Source: Pseudomonas nicosulfuronedens (GTDB lineage Bacteria > Pseudomonadota > Gammaproteobacteria > Pseudomonadales > Pseudomonadaceae). Taken from it: a stretch of 64,000 nt of DNA. Location of the stretch: positions 62,001 through 126,000 of the forward strand of contig NZ_SWDV01000005.1 in the NCBI RefSeq assembly GCF_005877905.1. The letters are read 5' to 3'. Shown piece after piece: positions 18,811-29,600 of the stretch. A program made the position numbers and the translations under genes. Numbering within the stretch: position 1 is the stretch's first letter; every line of letters begins with the position of its first letter. The notes beneath the pieces are model-generated. The model saw only the letters and a program-made list of their open reading frames with translations, was not told the origin of the DNA and made no database searches.

Positions 18811-20244
18811 TTGGAGCTGCACCTGATCATCCACGGCCAGAAGGATCTCGCCGGGCAACTCTATCGCCAGTTGCGCGAAGCCATCGACTCCGGGCGCCTC
18901 GCCGCGGGCACCCGCCTGCCGCCCAGTCGTCTGCTGGCGGAGCAGCTCGGCATCTCGCGCAAGACCATCTCCGACACCTACGCCCAGCTCACCTACGAAG
19001 GCATCCTGGTGGGCAAGATCGGCAGCGGCACCTTCGTCAACACTCGCCTGCCACGCCACGACCGGCGCCAGGACGGCGTGCGCTTCGCCAGCCAGGACAA
19101 CATCGATCGCTGGGCCAACCTCGACACCCGTCTGCGCCATCCCGGCACGACCGGCACGGCGAAAGCCGACTTCATCGGCGGCGCCACCACCCAATTGCAG
19201 TTCCCCCAGGAGGAATGGCGGCGCTGCGTGAACCATGCCATGCGCCAGATGGCCGGCCCGCGCGGGCACTACAGCGCGCCCGAAGGCATCGCCCCGTTGC
19301 GTGACGGCATCGCCCGGCACATCTCCTATGCCCGTGGCGTGAACTGCCAACTGGATGACGTGATGGTCTGCAACGGCGCGCAGCAGGCGCTGGACCTGCT
19401 CGCCCGGATAATGCTCCGCCCCGGTGACAAGGTGGCCATGGAAGACCCCGGCTACACCCCGGCGCGGCTGATCTTCCAGACGCTCGGCGCCGAGGTGGCC
19501 AGCGTGCCGGTGGATGCCGAGGGCATCTGCGTCGACCTGATTCCCGACGGCACGCGGATGATCTACACCACGCCTTCGCACCAGTTCCCGCTGGGCATGC
19601 CGATGAGCTCGGCACGGCGCGCGGCGCTGCTGGCGCGGGCGCTGGAGCTGGGTGCACTGGTGATCGAGGACGACTACGACAGCGAATTCCGCTACGAAGG
19701 CCGGCCCACAGACGCGCTGCAGAGCCTCGACCGTCATGGCGTAGTGGCTTACATCGGCACCTTTTCCAAGGTGCTGCTCCCCGAGCTGCGCCTGGGCTAC
19801 CTGATCCCTCCGCCCAGCCTGTTCCCGGCGCTGGTGCGCGCGAGGCAGATTTCCGATTGGCACAGCTCGACGCTGCCGCAGTGGGCACTGGCCAAGTTCA
19901 TCAGCGAGGGTTACCTGCTCAAGCACATTCGCCGCTGCCACGGCATCTATGCCGGGCGCCGCGAACGCATCCTCGCCAGGCTGCAGGGCGACCTGGCGCC
20001 CTGGCTGGAGACAGTGCCTTCGGTGGCGGGCTTCCATCTCACCGCGTTGCTGCGCCAGCCGATCAACGTCGCGCTGCTCACCGAACTGGCACGCAAGGTC
20101 GAAGTGGGCCTCTATGGCCTGGCGCCCTTCCACCACCAGGCGCCGGTGCGCGAAGGGCTGCTGCTGGGCTTCGGCGCCATCGACACACTGGACATCGACC
20201 CGGCGCTGGACAAGGTGCGCGACCTGCTGCAGCAATTGGCCTGA
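18811..20244 (+). CDS. MocR/GabR-type regulator (GntR helix-turn-helix fused to aminotransferase-like domain)
   Basis: The N-terminal GntR winged helix (residues about 1-75: QLYRQLREAIDSGRLAAGTRLPPSR and ISRKTISDTYAQL) is joined to a fold-type I PLP aminotransferase-like domain. The PLP lysine is K320 (GTFSK). MocR proteins use the PLP domain as an effector sensor. A TTG at 18811 is taken as the start because GGAG lies seven bases upstream. A TTG at 18793 is also in frame but has no ribosome site. It is divergent from the CMD-family gene, its likely target. Confidence 0.87.
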   Translation: MELHLIIHGQKDLAGQLYRQLREAIDSGRLAAGTRLPPSRLLAEQLGISRKTISDTYAQLTYEGILVGKIGSGTFVNTRLPRHDRRQDGVRFASQDNIDRWANLDTRLRHPGTTGTAKADFIGGATTQLQFPQEEWRRCVNHAMRQMAGPRGHYSAPEGIAPLRDGIARHISYARGVNCQLDDVMVCNGAQQALDLLARIMLRPGDKVAMEDPGYTPARLIFQTLGAEVASVPVDAEGICVDLIPDGTRMIYTTPSHQFPLGMPMSSARRAALLARALELGALVIEDDYDSEFRYEGRPTDALQSLDRHGVVAYIGTFSKVLLPELRLGYLIPPPSLFPALVRARQISDWHSSTLPQWALAKFISEGYLLKHIRRCHGIYAGRRERILARLQGDLAPWLETVPSVAGFHLTALLRQPINVALLTELARKVEVGLYGLAPFHHQAPVREGLLLGFGAIDTLDIDPALDKVRDLLQQLA

Positions 20245-20291
20245 GCCATACCCTCATGCTCCTACGCACAGCCCCCTCACATGCTGTGCCT

Positions 20292-20361
20292 TTGTAGGAG
20301 CGAGCTTGCTCGCGAACCGCATGGCACGGAGCTTGTTCGCGAGCAAGCTCGCTCCTACAGG
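20292..20361. repeat. Inverted REP pair
   Basis: TTGTAGGAGCGAGCTTGCTC (from 20292) and its inverted partner (GTTCGCGAGCAAGCTCGCTC, from 20335) are separated by 17 bases. They lie in the 290-base gap after the MocR gene. The rest of that gap holds only the leader of the next gene. Confidence 0.92.
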
Positions 20362-20534
20362 TTCGTCACGCAGGGCGTATTGGCCCAATGGTTTTCCCGG
20401 GAATTGGCGGTTCAGGCGAGGGAACTACGCCATTACCCTGTCAGCATCGGTTTGAAAGCCGGTTCCGGCCTTTATCGGATCGCAACCTCAGTGCCCAATG
20501 GCCGTTCATCCGGCCAACAGAAAGGAGCCTCGCC

Positions 20535-20825
20535 ATGTCCCCGTCCGCCATTGCCATCGTCCGCGTCCAGGCATTCCCCGGCCAGGCCGCCGCACTGGGT
20601 CTTCACCTGAGTGAGCTGCTGGTGCAGGTGCGTCAGCAGCCCGGTTGTCAGTCCGGGGAGTTGCAGGCGCTGGCCGCCGATCGCTGGCAGGTGAGTACCT
20701 GCTGGGCCAGCCAGGCCGAGCTGGACGCGCACTTGTCTGGCCCGAAAGCGCAACAGTGGCTGGGCCGCCTCGGCAGCGGCGAACTGGCGCTGGGGTTGGA
20801 GTTCGAAAGCCGCAGCGCCGAGTGA
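20535..20825 (+). CDS. Small antibiotic-biosynthesis-monooxygenase-fold (ABM) protein
   Basis: This 96-residue protein has the pattern of dimeric alpha/beta-barrel ABM proteins (IAIVRVQAFPGQAAALGLHLSELL, then QPGCQSGEL and CWASQAELDAHL). Members include quinol monooxygenases and heme-degrading enzymes. AAAGGAG at 20521-20527 sits eight bases before the ATG, which excludes the longer open frame. It converges on the SDR gene with a one-base gap. The substrate is not recognisable. Confidence 0.75.
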   Translation: MSPSAIAIVRVQAFPGQAAALGLHLSELLVQVRQQPGCQSGELQALAADRWQVSTCWASQAELDAHLSGPKAQQWLGRLGSGELALGLEFESRSAE

Positions 20826-20826
20826 C

Positions 20827-21615
20827 TCAGAACGGCGAGCGCACCACCCCGCCGTCCACCCGCAAGGCCGCGCCATTGGTGGCCGATGAGGCCTCGGAGC
20901 AGACGTAGACCACCAGGTTCGCCACCTCCTCCGGGCGCGCAAAGCGCTGCAGCAGCGAACTGGGGCGAGCGCTGCGGAAGAACTCCGCCTCGAACTCAGC
21001 GAATGGCTGGCCACCGGAGAGCTTCTCCACGAACTCGTTGACGCCCTCGGAAGCGGTCGGCCCCGGCAGTACCGCGTTCACCGTCACGCCGGTACCGGCA
21101 CAGGTTTCCGCGAGCCCGCGGGACAGGCTGAGCTGGGCGGTCTTGGTGACACCGTAATGGATCATCTCCACCGGAATCACCATCCCACTCTCACTGCTGA
21201 TGAACACCACTCGTCCCCAGTTGTTCTTTTTCATCCCTGGCAGGTAGGCACGGGATAGCCGCACGCCGGAGAGCAGGTTCACATCGAGGAAGCGCACCCA
21301 GTCCTCGTCAGGAATCTCCTCGAAGGGCTTGGGATCGAAGATGCCCAGGTTGTTCACCAGCACGTCCACGGACGGATAGCGCTGCACCAACGCCGCAACC
21401 TGCTGCGGGTCCGACAGGTCCCCGGCGAAGCCTTCCACCTGGGCGTCGGCCTGCCCGGCGCGCAGGCGCTGCAACGCCTCGTCCACCGAGGCCTGGCTTC
21501 GGCCATTGACGATGACTCGGGCCCCTTCGCGGGCCAGGCCCTGGGCGATGGCGAAACCGATGCCCTTGGTCGAACCGCTGACCAGGGCGAGCTTGTCGGT
21601 GAGGTGCAGGTTCAT
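20827..21615 (-). CDS. Short-chain dehydrogenase/reductase (SDR)
   Basis: The 262-residue classical SDR has the NAD(P) glycine motif SGSTKGIG (residues 13-20), NNLG around 88-91, the catalytic Ser near 141, and Y154-x3-K158. The ATG at 21613-21615 has GGAG six bases upstream, so the TTG fifteen bases earlier is rejected. It is an NAD(P)-dependent oxidoreductase of unknown substrate. The convergent ABM-fold gene does not settle its pathway. Confidence 0.87.
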   Translation of the reverse strand: MNLHLTDKLALVSGSTKGIGFAIAQGLAREGARVIVNGRSQASVDEALQRLRAGQADAQVEGFAGDLSDPQQVAALVQRYPSVDVLVNNLGIFDPKPFEEIPDEDWVRFLDVNLLSGVRLSRAYLPGMKKNNWGRVVFISSESGMVIPVEMIHYGVTKTAQLSLSRGLAETCAGTGVTVNAVLPGPTASEGVNEFVEKLSGGQPFAEFEAEFFRSARPSSLLQRFARPEEVANLVVYVCSEASSATNGAALRVDGGVVRSPF

Positions 21616-21702
21616 GGGTGTCTCCGGCAATGGCGAAGTGATGGGCGGCGGCGTTGCGCCGTGCGTCCGTGGACCGATCAGGATAGATGAGAGTTGGCGT
21701 TG

Positions 21703-23331
21703 TCAACGCCCCGTCGGGTTGTCGGGCTTCGCCGGCGCCGCGTGCCACTGCTCCCGCGGCACCCACTTGGGCTCCTGGGGGTCGCCCAGGTAGTGCGGCG
21801 ACATGATCTGCACGCCGTACTCGTTGAACACATCCTGGATGTTGGCGTGCAGCACGCTGAGCAACAGCGCGCGCGGACGCGGCTCGCTGGGGATGGCCTG
21901 AGCCACCAGCCGGTACTCGGGATAGAAGTCCGACAGCGCGGTCTGGAACACCTGCGGCGCCGGTGTTTCGAGGATGCCGTCGGTGCGCCGCGCCGCCTCG
22001 ATCAGCATGGCCTCCACCTGCCGCCAGGGCGTGTCGTAGCCGATGGTGACCACGGTATCCACCACGTAGCCCTGCCCTTGCACGATGCGCGAATAGTTGC
22101 GCGTCACGGAGCCGGTGATCATCGAGTTGGGCAGCGTCAGCACCTCGCCCAGGCCGGTACGGATGGTGGTATTGAACACGCCGACTTCGGTGACCGTGCC
22201 TTCGTTGTCGCCGATACGGACGAACTCGCCGACCCGCAGGGTGCGCGAGTAGGTGAGGATCAGCCCGGACGCCGCCTGGCCGATGACGCTGGACGCGCCC
22301 AGGGAGATCATCAGGCCGACCAGTACCGACAGGCCCTTGAAGGCCTCGGTGCCGGAACCGGGCAGGTACGGATAGGCCATGACAATGGCGAACAGCCAGA
22401 TCGCCAGGGAGGTCAACCGCGTGGTCGGCTGCAGGGTTTCCTCGGTCAGCCAGCGCAGGTTGCCGGGCCGCGCCATGCGTTGCAGCACATGACGGGCAAA
22501 GCCACTGATGGCGCGGGCGATGATCAGGATGCTGAGCGCCACCGCCAGGCCGGGCAAGGCGTCGAGCATGCCGTTGATGAGGTAACGCGCCAGGTTCACC
22601 AGGTGCACGTTGAGGCTTTCACCCCACGGGCGCGTATAGGGGAAGCGCGACAGCACGAAGCTCAGCCACTGGTAGCTGAAGAGGAAGGCCAGCAGCCAGT
22701 AGACCAGCCAGATCAACCGGCCGGCCAGGTAATACAGGTAACGACTGCCCAGTAACGGCGTATGGCCGACCTTGAGCTTGCCGCTGTGTCGGCTCATGAC
22801 ATCGGGCAGTCGATCCAGCAGTTTGTTACGCACGTAGCCGGTGCCGCACAGCGCCACGATATAGATGAGCGTCGCCAGGGCCGCCAGCCCCAGGGCGGTC
22901 AACAGGAAGCGCAGGCTGTGCGCCTCGCCGTTTTCCGCCACCACCAGGCGCAGGTTGGCGGCGGCCAGCTCGGCCGCGGCGCGTACCGAAGCACCAGGGG
23001 AGTCCAGGTCCGCCGGGGAGATAATGAAGGCACGGCTGTAGCCCAGCAGCACCAGGTAGCTATCCTGGATCGGGTCGATGCTGACCTTGGGCTCCTCGTT
23101 CCCTTGCAGCGCCTCTTCGATGGTTGCCTTGGCGCGGTGGGCTCGGACCTCAGGGGATTCGCCGAGCAAGGTCGCGCGAAACGTCAGGATCGCCCGATTG
23201 CCGACCTTGAGCTCCGTCGCTGCATCGGCGGGGGCAGCCGTAGCGGCCGGCTTCTCTTCAGCATACCCAGCGCCCCCCCAGGCGAACGCCAGCCACAGTA
23301 CGAGCAGCCACCTTCCCAGCTTCTTCCCCAT
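21703..23331 (-). CDS. MscS-family mechanosensitive channel
   Basis: This 542-residue inner-membrane protein has a signal-like N-terminus (cleavage near GGAGYA-EE), a periplasmic domain of about 140 residues, several membrane spans, and the MscS pore and beta domain: SLGASSVIGQAASGL, then the VGEFVRIGDNEGTVTEVG and TIRTGLGEVLTLPNSMI motifs. It should release osmolytes on hypo-osmotic shock. The ATG at 23329-23331 with AGGGAG upstream is preferred over a start 57 bases earlier, because it puts the signal sequence at the N-terminus. Confidence 0.87.
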   Translation of the reverse strand: MGKKLGRWLLVLWLAFAWGGAGYAEEKPAATAAPADAATELKVGNRAILTFRATLLGESPEVRAHRAKATIEEALQGNEEPKVSIDPIQDSYLVLLGYSRAFIISPADLDSPGASVRAAAELAAANLRLVVAENGEAHSLRFLLTALGLAALATLIYIVALCGTGYVRNKLLDRLPDVMSRHSGKLKVGHTPLLGSRYLYYLAGRLIWLVYWLLAFLFSYQWLSFVLSRFPYTRPWGESLNVHLVNLARYLINGMLDALPGLAVALSILIIARAISGFARHVLQRMARPGNLRWLTEETLQPTTRLTSLAIWLFAIVMAYPYLPGSGTEAFKGLSVLVGLMISLGASSVIGQAASGLILTYSRTLRVGEFVRIGDNEGTVTEVGVFNTTIRTGLGEVLTLPNSMITGSVTRNYSRIVQGQGYVVDTVVTIGYDTPWRQVEAMLIEAARRTDGILETPAPQVFQTALSDFYPEYRLVAQAIPSEPRPRALLLSVLHANIQDVFNEYGVQIMSPHYLGDPQEPKWVPREQWHAAPAKPDNPTGR

Positions 23332-23642
23332 TCCCCGCTCCCTGATACGCGACGCGTAGCCATGGCCTCTGATGGGCCTCTCGCCCAAGCGTAGCCAATG
23401 TCGGATGACACGCCTGCGCAGGGAGGAATATTGATGCCGCCCTCAGTTAACGCCTCAGGAGACTAGGAATACGCGGATTACGACGAAGGACCCTGTAAGA
23501 AACCTGATACACAACAGATACCTCGCTGTCGCTTATGTCGCTGTTCTGCTGGCGAAAATTCCAATCCCGACTAGTTTCAATTCCGTAAGCAGATATGCGT
23601 AGGACTGCTTTCCTCAGGGACTCACCAGCCGGATAGACGGAA
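23332..23642. promoter_or_regulatory. Intergenic region likely holding the giant-adhesin operon promoter
   Basis: This 311-base gap separates the divergent mscS-like gene from the giant surface-protein gene. The segment about 23460-23620 is richer in A and T than the flanks, as expected for a promoter. I could not find a convincing -10/-35 pair, Fur box or terminator. The ribosome site of the giant gene (GACGGAA before the ATG) is weak. Confidence 0.35.
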
Positions 23643-26600
23643 ATGCAGGCCAAATATCGCTCGAAGCTCTTCCAGCCCGTCGGCCACGCTCTGGCGCTGG
23701 AGCAACGCATTCTGTTCGACGGAGCTGCTGCAGCGGCCGTCGATCAACAGCATCACGACAGCAGCGCCGACGCCAAGGACACGGCCAAACCGGCCACGGC
23801 AGTCGAAGCGCGCGCCCAGGCGGCGGCTCCCGCGCAGGCGGCCCCGCGCAACCTGGTGGTCATCGATGCGCGCCTGGAAAATCGCGACCAGCTGGCCGCC
23901 AACCTGCCGGTGGGTACCACCGCACTGGTCGTGGATGCCGGCCAGGATGCCATCGCGGCGATCAGCAACGCCCTGGCGCAACTGGGCAAGGTCGATTCCA
24001 TCCAGATCTTCTCCCACGGCGCCACCGGCCAATTCACCCTCGGCAACCAGACCTTCACCAGCCAGAGCGTCGACCAACTGGGCGAGCGCCTGAGCGCCTG
24101 GCGTGGCGAACTCAACGCCGGGGCGGACATCCAGCTGTACGGCTGTGATGTGGGTGCGGGCAGTGCCGGCCAGGCACTGGTCAATGAGCTGGCGCGCTGG
24201 ACCGGCGCCGATGTCGGTGCCTCGAGCAACGCCACCGGCTCGAGCCGTGCCGGCGGTGACTGGAACCTCGAAGTACGCTCGGGTGATGTCGACAAGACCA
24301 TCGCCCTGAGCGCGACCACCCTGGTGGACTTCCAGGGCCTGCTGGCAGACGCCAGCCCCACCGTCGCCATGGGCAGCGGCGGCGCCGCCGTGCGCCTGGG
24401 CGACACCTTCACTTTCGATGTGATCTTCAGTAACCCTTCGACCCAGGTTGGCTACGCCCCCTACATCGACCTGTTCATGCCGGTCACCGGCCGCGACGGC
24501 AACGATGGGGCCACTTTCGTCTCTGCCACCTACCTGGGGCAGGCGGTGAAAAGCACCGTCCTGACCTTCGACGCCAGCGGCAATGCCACCCACCCATTCG
24601 CCAAGGACGCCAACGGCAATGCGCTGGTGATCAATGCCGCTAGCGTCGGCATGAAGCCGGGCGATCAGATGATCGTGCTGCAACTGCCCTATGGCAGCGT
24701 CACCAACGGCCAGCCGGGCATCGACATCCAGATCACCGCGCAATTGAGCAACCTGGCCGATACCACCTACTCCGACGGTGCGCCCAACCTCACCATCAAT
24801 GCCCGCGGCGGCTTCGAGTACGGCAACGACTCGTTGAACAACCCGACCCAGGACCCCTCGCTGGTGGAGTCCACGTTGCACAGTTTCGTGGTCACCCCGA
24901 CCCTGTTGTCGGTCACCCAGACGGTCAACATGCCCGAGGGCGAGACCGTCACCGGGCCGAACTTCACCCGCACCCAGACGGTGACCGTGACCCCGGCCAC
25001 CGGCCAGACCCTGACCAACGTCAGCGTCACCCAGACCGTGCCCGACCAGGTCCACGTCAGCCAGATCACCCCCGGTGCCGGTGGCACCCTGGAATCGATC
25101 ACCCTGCATGACGGCACCGTGCTGACCGATCCGACGCAGATCGCCGACGCGCTGGCCAACCCCAATGCGTTCGTCTCCAGCTACACCATCCATTACGACA
25201 CCCTGAGCAGCGCCAGCACCACCCAGGTCAGCTTCTACGTGCCGGAGATCGACGCCAACGGCCGGCCGGTGATCGACCCGGCCACCGGTAACCCGGTCAC
25301 CATCAACTTCGGCACCGCCACCGTCAACGGCGACTGGAACCCGCTGGATACCCGCGACCGTCCCACCGATCCGGACGGCTACCCCTTCACCGAGACCGGC
25401 AACGGCCAGGGCGTCACCTTCGTCGCCAAGTCCATCACCCTGCTCAAGCAGGTGACCATCCAGAACGACATCGGCAGCGCCGGCCTGACGCCCGGCGATA
25501 CCCTGCGCTACAACATGGAGGTGGCCATCTCCGACTTCTTCGCCTTCGGCAAGAACATCCTCGGCCAGGGCACCTTCACCATCACCGACCAGCTTGGCGA
25601 CGGTCAGACCTTCAGTGCCCTCAACCCGCCGACCATCGTCATCCAGCAGCACGGCGGCAGCCAGGTCATCCCGCTGATCTATACCGCCACGCAGAACGCC
25701 GACGGCAGCACCACCCTGGTCTTCGATATCGCCGCGTCGATTGCCGCCGCTGTCCAGGGACCGGGGGTCTATGCCCTGTACGGCGACCTGTGGGACGACG
25801 ATCCGCAGGAAGGCGCTACGACCCTGACCATCGTCTACGACGCCATCGTCGACCTCACCTACACCTCCGACCACCCACCCCACGACCAGCTCAACGAGGG
25901 CGACAGCGTCGGCAACAACGCCACCGTCGACGCCACCGTGCTGCGCGACTCGGTGAACCTCGGCGGCGAACAGACCGACGGCTCCAGCACCACCAGTACC
26001 ATCCAGACCTCGTCCGTCGACATCGAGCTGACCCAGGTGAACGGCGGCAACCCACCGGCCAATGGCGAGCTGCGCCCCGGCGACGTGGTGACCTTCACTA
26101 TCACCTACGACCTGCTAGTAGCGGACTACGAGAACTTCACCCTCACCGCCTACCTGCCGCTGCCGCTGCTGGATGCCACCGGCATCAACTGGTCGCAGGG
26201 CACCGGCGTCGGACAGTGGCTGATTACCGCCGGCAACACCATTGCCGACGTGCCCGACAGCGTCACCACCGGCCCAGGCAACTCGATCATCTTCAACTTC
26301 GGCAATTTCGTCTCCGGCGGCCTGAACGGTGGCCGGGTGCAGGTGCAGTTCACCATGCGCGTGGGCGACCAGCCCTTCGCCGACCAGCGCGAGCTGGATG
26401 TGCTGGCCCAATCGAGCCAGACCACCACTGTCGACAAGACTGTGCTGACCTCCTCTGACGTGGCGGTCATCGAGTCGGTCGCAGAACCCGTGCTGGACAT
26501 CAAGCACGGCGTGGTTTCCAGCACCAACGGCACGGTCACCGGCACCACCGGCACCTGGAGCCCGCCGGGCTCCACGGGCGTGCCCTTCAGCGGCAGCGTC

Positions 26601-29600
26601 ACCAGCCTGGCGGCGGTGGACGGCAATGTCAGCGGCATCGACGGCGCCGACACCCTGCGCCTGGCCACCGCGATCAAGAACAGCGGTGGCGGCGGCGCCT
26701 ACGACGTGGTCACCAGCATCACTCTGCCCGCCGGCCTGGCCTTCGCCAATGGCAGCCTGGCAGCGGCCAACCTGCAGATCTTCCGGGGCGATGGCAGCCA
26801 GCTGATCGCCGGAGTGGACTACAGCGTCAACGGCAATACTATCACCTTCCTTGACGCCAACTTCCAGCCCACGCTGCTGGCCGGGCGCGCCGGCACGGTG
26901 AATGACGCCACCGGCGCCAACGTAGTGGTGATCACCTACGACGTCACCGTCGACAATGCCATCCTCGCTTCGCGCACCCTGCAATCGAGTGCTTCGCTGA
27001 CCAACTACGCCAGCGTCGAGGGCGGCCAGGACTTCACCCCGACTGATATCACCGAGGTGGCCAACCAGCAGGTAGCCGCGCCGACCATCGTCAAGAACTA
27101 CAAGGACGGCAGCCTCAGCGCCGACGACTCCAGCGCCGGCCACACCACCGGCAGCAACCTGGTGATCGGCGAAAGCATGACCTACGACATCGTCGTAACC
27201 CTGCCCGAAGGCACCACCGGCAACCTGCGTATCAACGACCTCATACCACCGGGACTGCGCCTGGATCTCAACTTCAATGGCGGCCTGGGCTACCAGCTCA
27301 TCTTCACCAGTACCGGCAGCGGTGCCTTGGCCCAGGACTTCAACGGCAACGTGAATGTCTCAAGCTTCGTGGTCGACTCCGGCGATGGCGGTGACGTCCA
27401 CCTGGTGTTCAACGCCTCGGGGGTCAGCGCCGACAACCTCACCGGCAACAACAGCTTCGTCATCCGCCTGGTACTGATTGCCAACAACGTCATCGGCAAC
27501 CAGCAAGGCGTGGTCCTGAACAACGGCGCGCAACTGGTCTACAGCGACCCCGACGGCGACACACCCAACGGTGCCACCGCGATCGACCGCACCCTGACCA
27601 GCGGCCAGCAGCCGAGCGTGACCATCGTCGAGCCGACGCTGTCGGTCACCCAGGCCCTGACCACCACCCCGGCGTTCGGCGGCTTCGGCGAGAACGCGCC
27701 GATCTCCTGGGACATCACCATCAGCAACACCGGCGGCATCGATGCCTTCGACCTGAGCTTCCTCGATACCCTGCCGGTCCAGATCAGCAACTACACCATC
27801 ACCAACATCAGCGGCGCCGCCGCAGGCAGCTTCGCCATCGTCAATGGCGTCCTGCAGATCGTCGGCAAGGTGGACCTGTCTGCAGGCGGCAACATCGTCA
27901 TCAGCCTGTCCGGGGTGGTCAACAGCCAGGTCGGTACCGTACCGGTCATGCGCAACATAGCCGCCGTGCAGTGGACCAGCCTGGACGGCCCCGATAGCGG
28001 CGAGCGCACTGGCGTCGACGGCATCCTCCACAGCGGCGTGCTCAACGACTACGACATCGACCACACGCTGCTGATCCCGGTCTCCAACCAGATCCTCGTT
28101 TCCCGCGTCGGCGGCATGCCGGATACCCCGCCGGCCACCAATGCCAGCGGCGCGGTCGATACCTCGGCCCCCGTCGAGACGGTCGCGGTTGGCGAGGTGA
28201 TCCGTTACCGCGTAGCCGTGCAGATTGCCTCCAGCGGCACCGGCAACCTCAACTACCAGATCGTCATCGACCTGGCGCCCGGCCTGGAATTTCTTGCCGC
28301 CGACCTCAACGAAGTGCTCATCGCCTTCATTTCCTCCACGCAAGGCGGCCTCAACAGCAGCAACCCGTTGCTGGACGCGAACACAGTGGCCGGCCTGTGG
28401 ATCCAGGGCAACCAGCTCAGTGGCGTGGCCCAGCCGATCGACCCCAATGTGCCGGTCGACCCGTCCAACCCCGGCGCCTGGCCCGGCCCGACCGTGGTAC
28501 TGAACTCCTCCCTGTACTCCATCGCCCAGACCGGAGGCATCAACAATGGCCAGCGGATCACCATCAGCCTGGGCAACCTCACCAACACGGAGCAATTGCC
28601 GGGCGACGACGACATCGAAGGTGTGGTCATCGACTTCAACGTGCGGGTGCGCAATACCGTCGGCAACCAGGCCGGCACCCAACTGGGCATGCAGGTCAGC
28701 GAGTACGTCGACGGCAACACCGAACCGCGTGGTCAGAGCGGCGTTCTTTACGAAACCGTGGTCGAACCCGGCTTCACCGATCCGACCAAGTCGGTGATCG
28801 ATCTGACCCTGAATGCCGGAAACACCACCGACGCGACCCTGGAAGTGAGCTTCCAGCAGAACGGCAACGTGCCGGCCTACGATGTCCATCTGCAGGACAA
28901 GCTGCCAGGCGGCAGCAACTACCAGTTCGTCAGCGTCACCATTACCGATGCCGGCGGCACCAGCGTCATTTACACGCTCGCCGACTTCCTACCCGGCGGC
29001 AATGCAACCCTGGCCGGGTTGACCCTTACCATCGATCCGGACCCGGCCAACGGCATCGGCCTGGACATCGCCAAGCTCGACGTCGGTGACAAGGTCAGCT
29101 TCCGCTACAGCGTCACCGTGCCCGACAACCCCATCGCCAACAACGCCGCCAGCTCCGCGGTGCTGACCTGGACCAGCCTGCCGCAGAGCTTCACCAGCTG
29201 GGGCGGCTCGGCGGTCGGCGCGGCCGGCAGTGCCAGCGGCGAACGCACCGGGCAGGACGGGCCCGGCCCGGATAACAGTGTGTTGAACAACTACGTGAAG
29301 AGCGTCGGCATCGCCTTCGGCGTGGTACGAGGAACCCTCTGGGACGACACCGCCTCGGCAACCAGCAGCACCACACCCGATGGGGTCGGCCTGGCGAACC
29401 AGACCGTTACCCTGACCTGGGCTGGCGCCGATGGTCTGTTCGGCACCGGCGACGACGCTCAACTGGCGACCACCACCACCGACGCCAACGGCCAATACGT
29501 CTTCAGCATCCTGCCCAGCGGCCTGTACCGGGTCGACGTTGCGGCGCAGGTCAGCAATCCGGTGGCCGGTGACCCCAGCAACACCCTCAACGTACGCATC

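Noticed and set aside
18664-20235. Minus-strand N-terminal extension of the CMD-family gene to 670 residues
   Set aside because: The extension overlaps the MocR gene fully, has no domain, and the proper ATG with GGAG is at 18661-18663.
23332-23642. Riboswitch or small RNA before the giant gene
   Set aside because: The gap is AT-richer than its flanks, but I could not find a stable conserved fold or terminator by eye. Only a promoter region is claimed.
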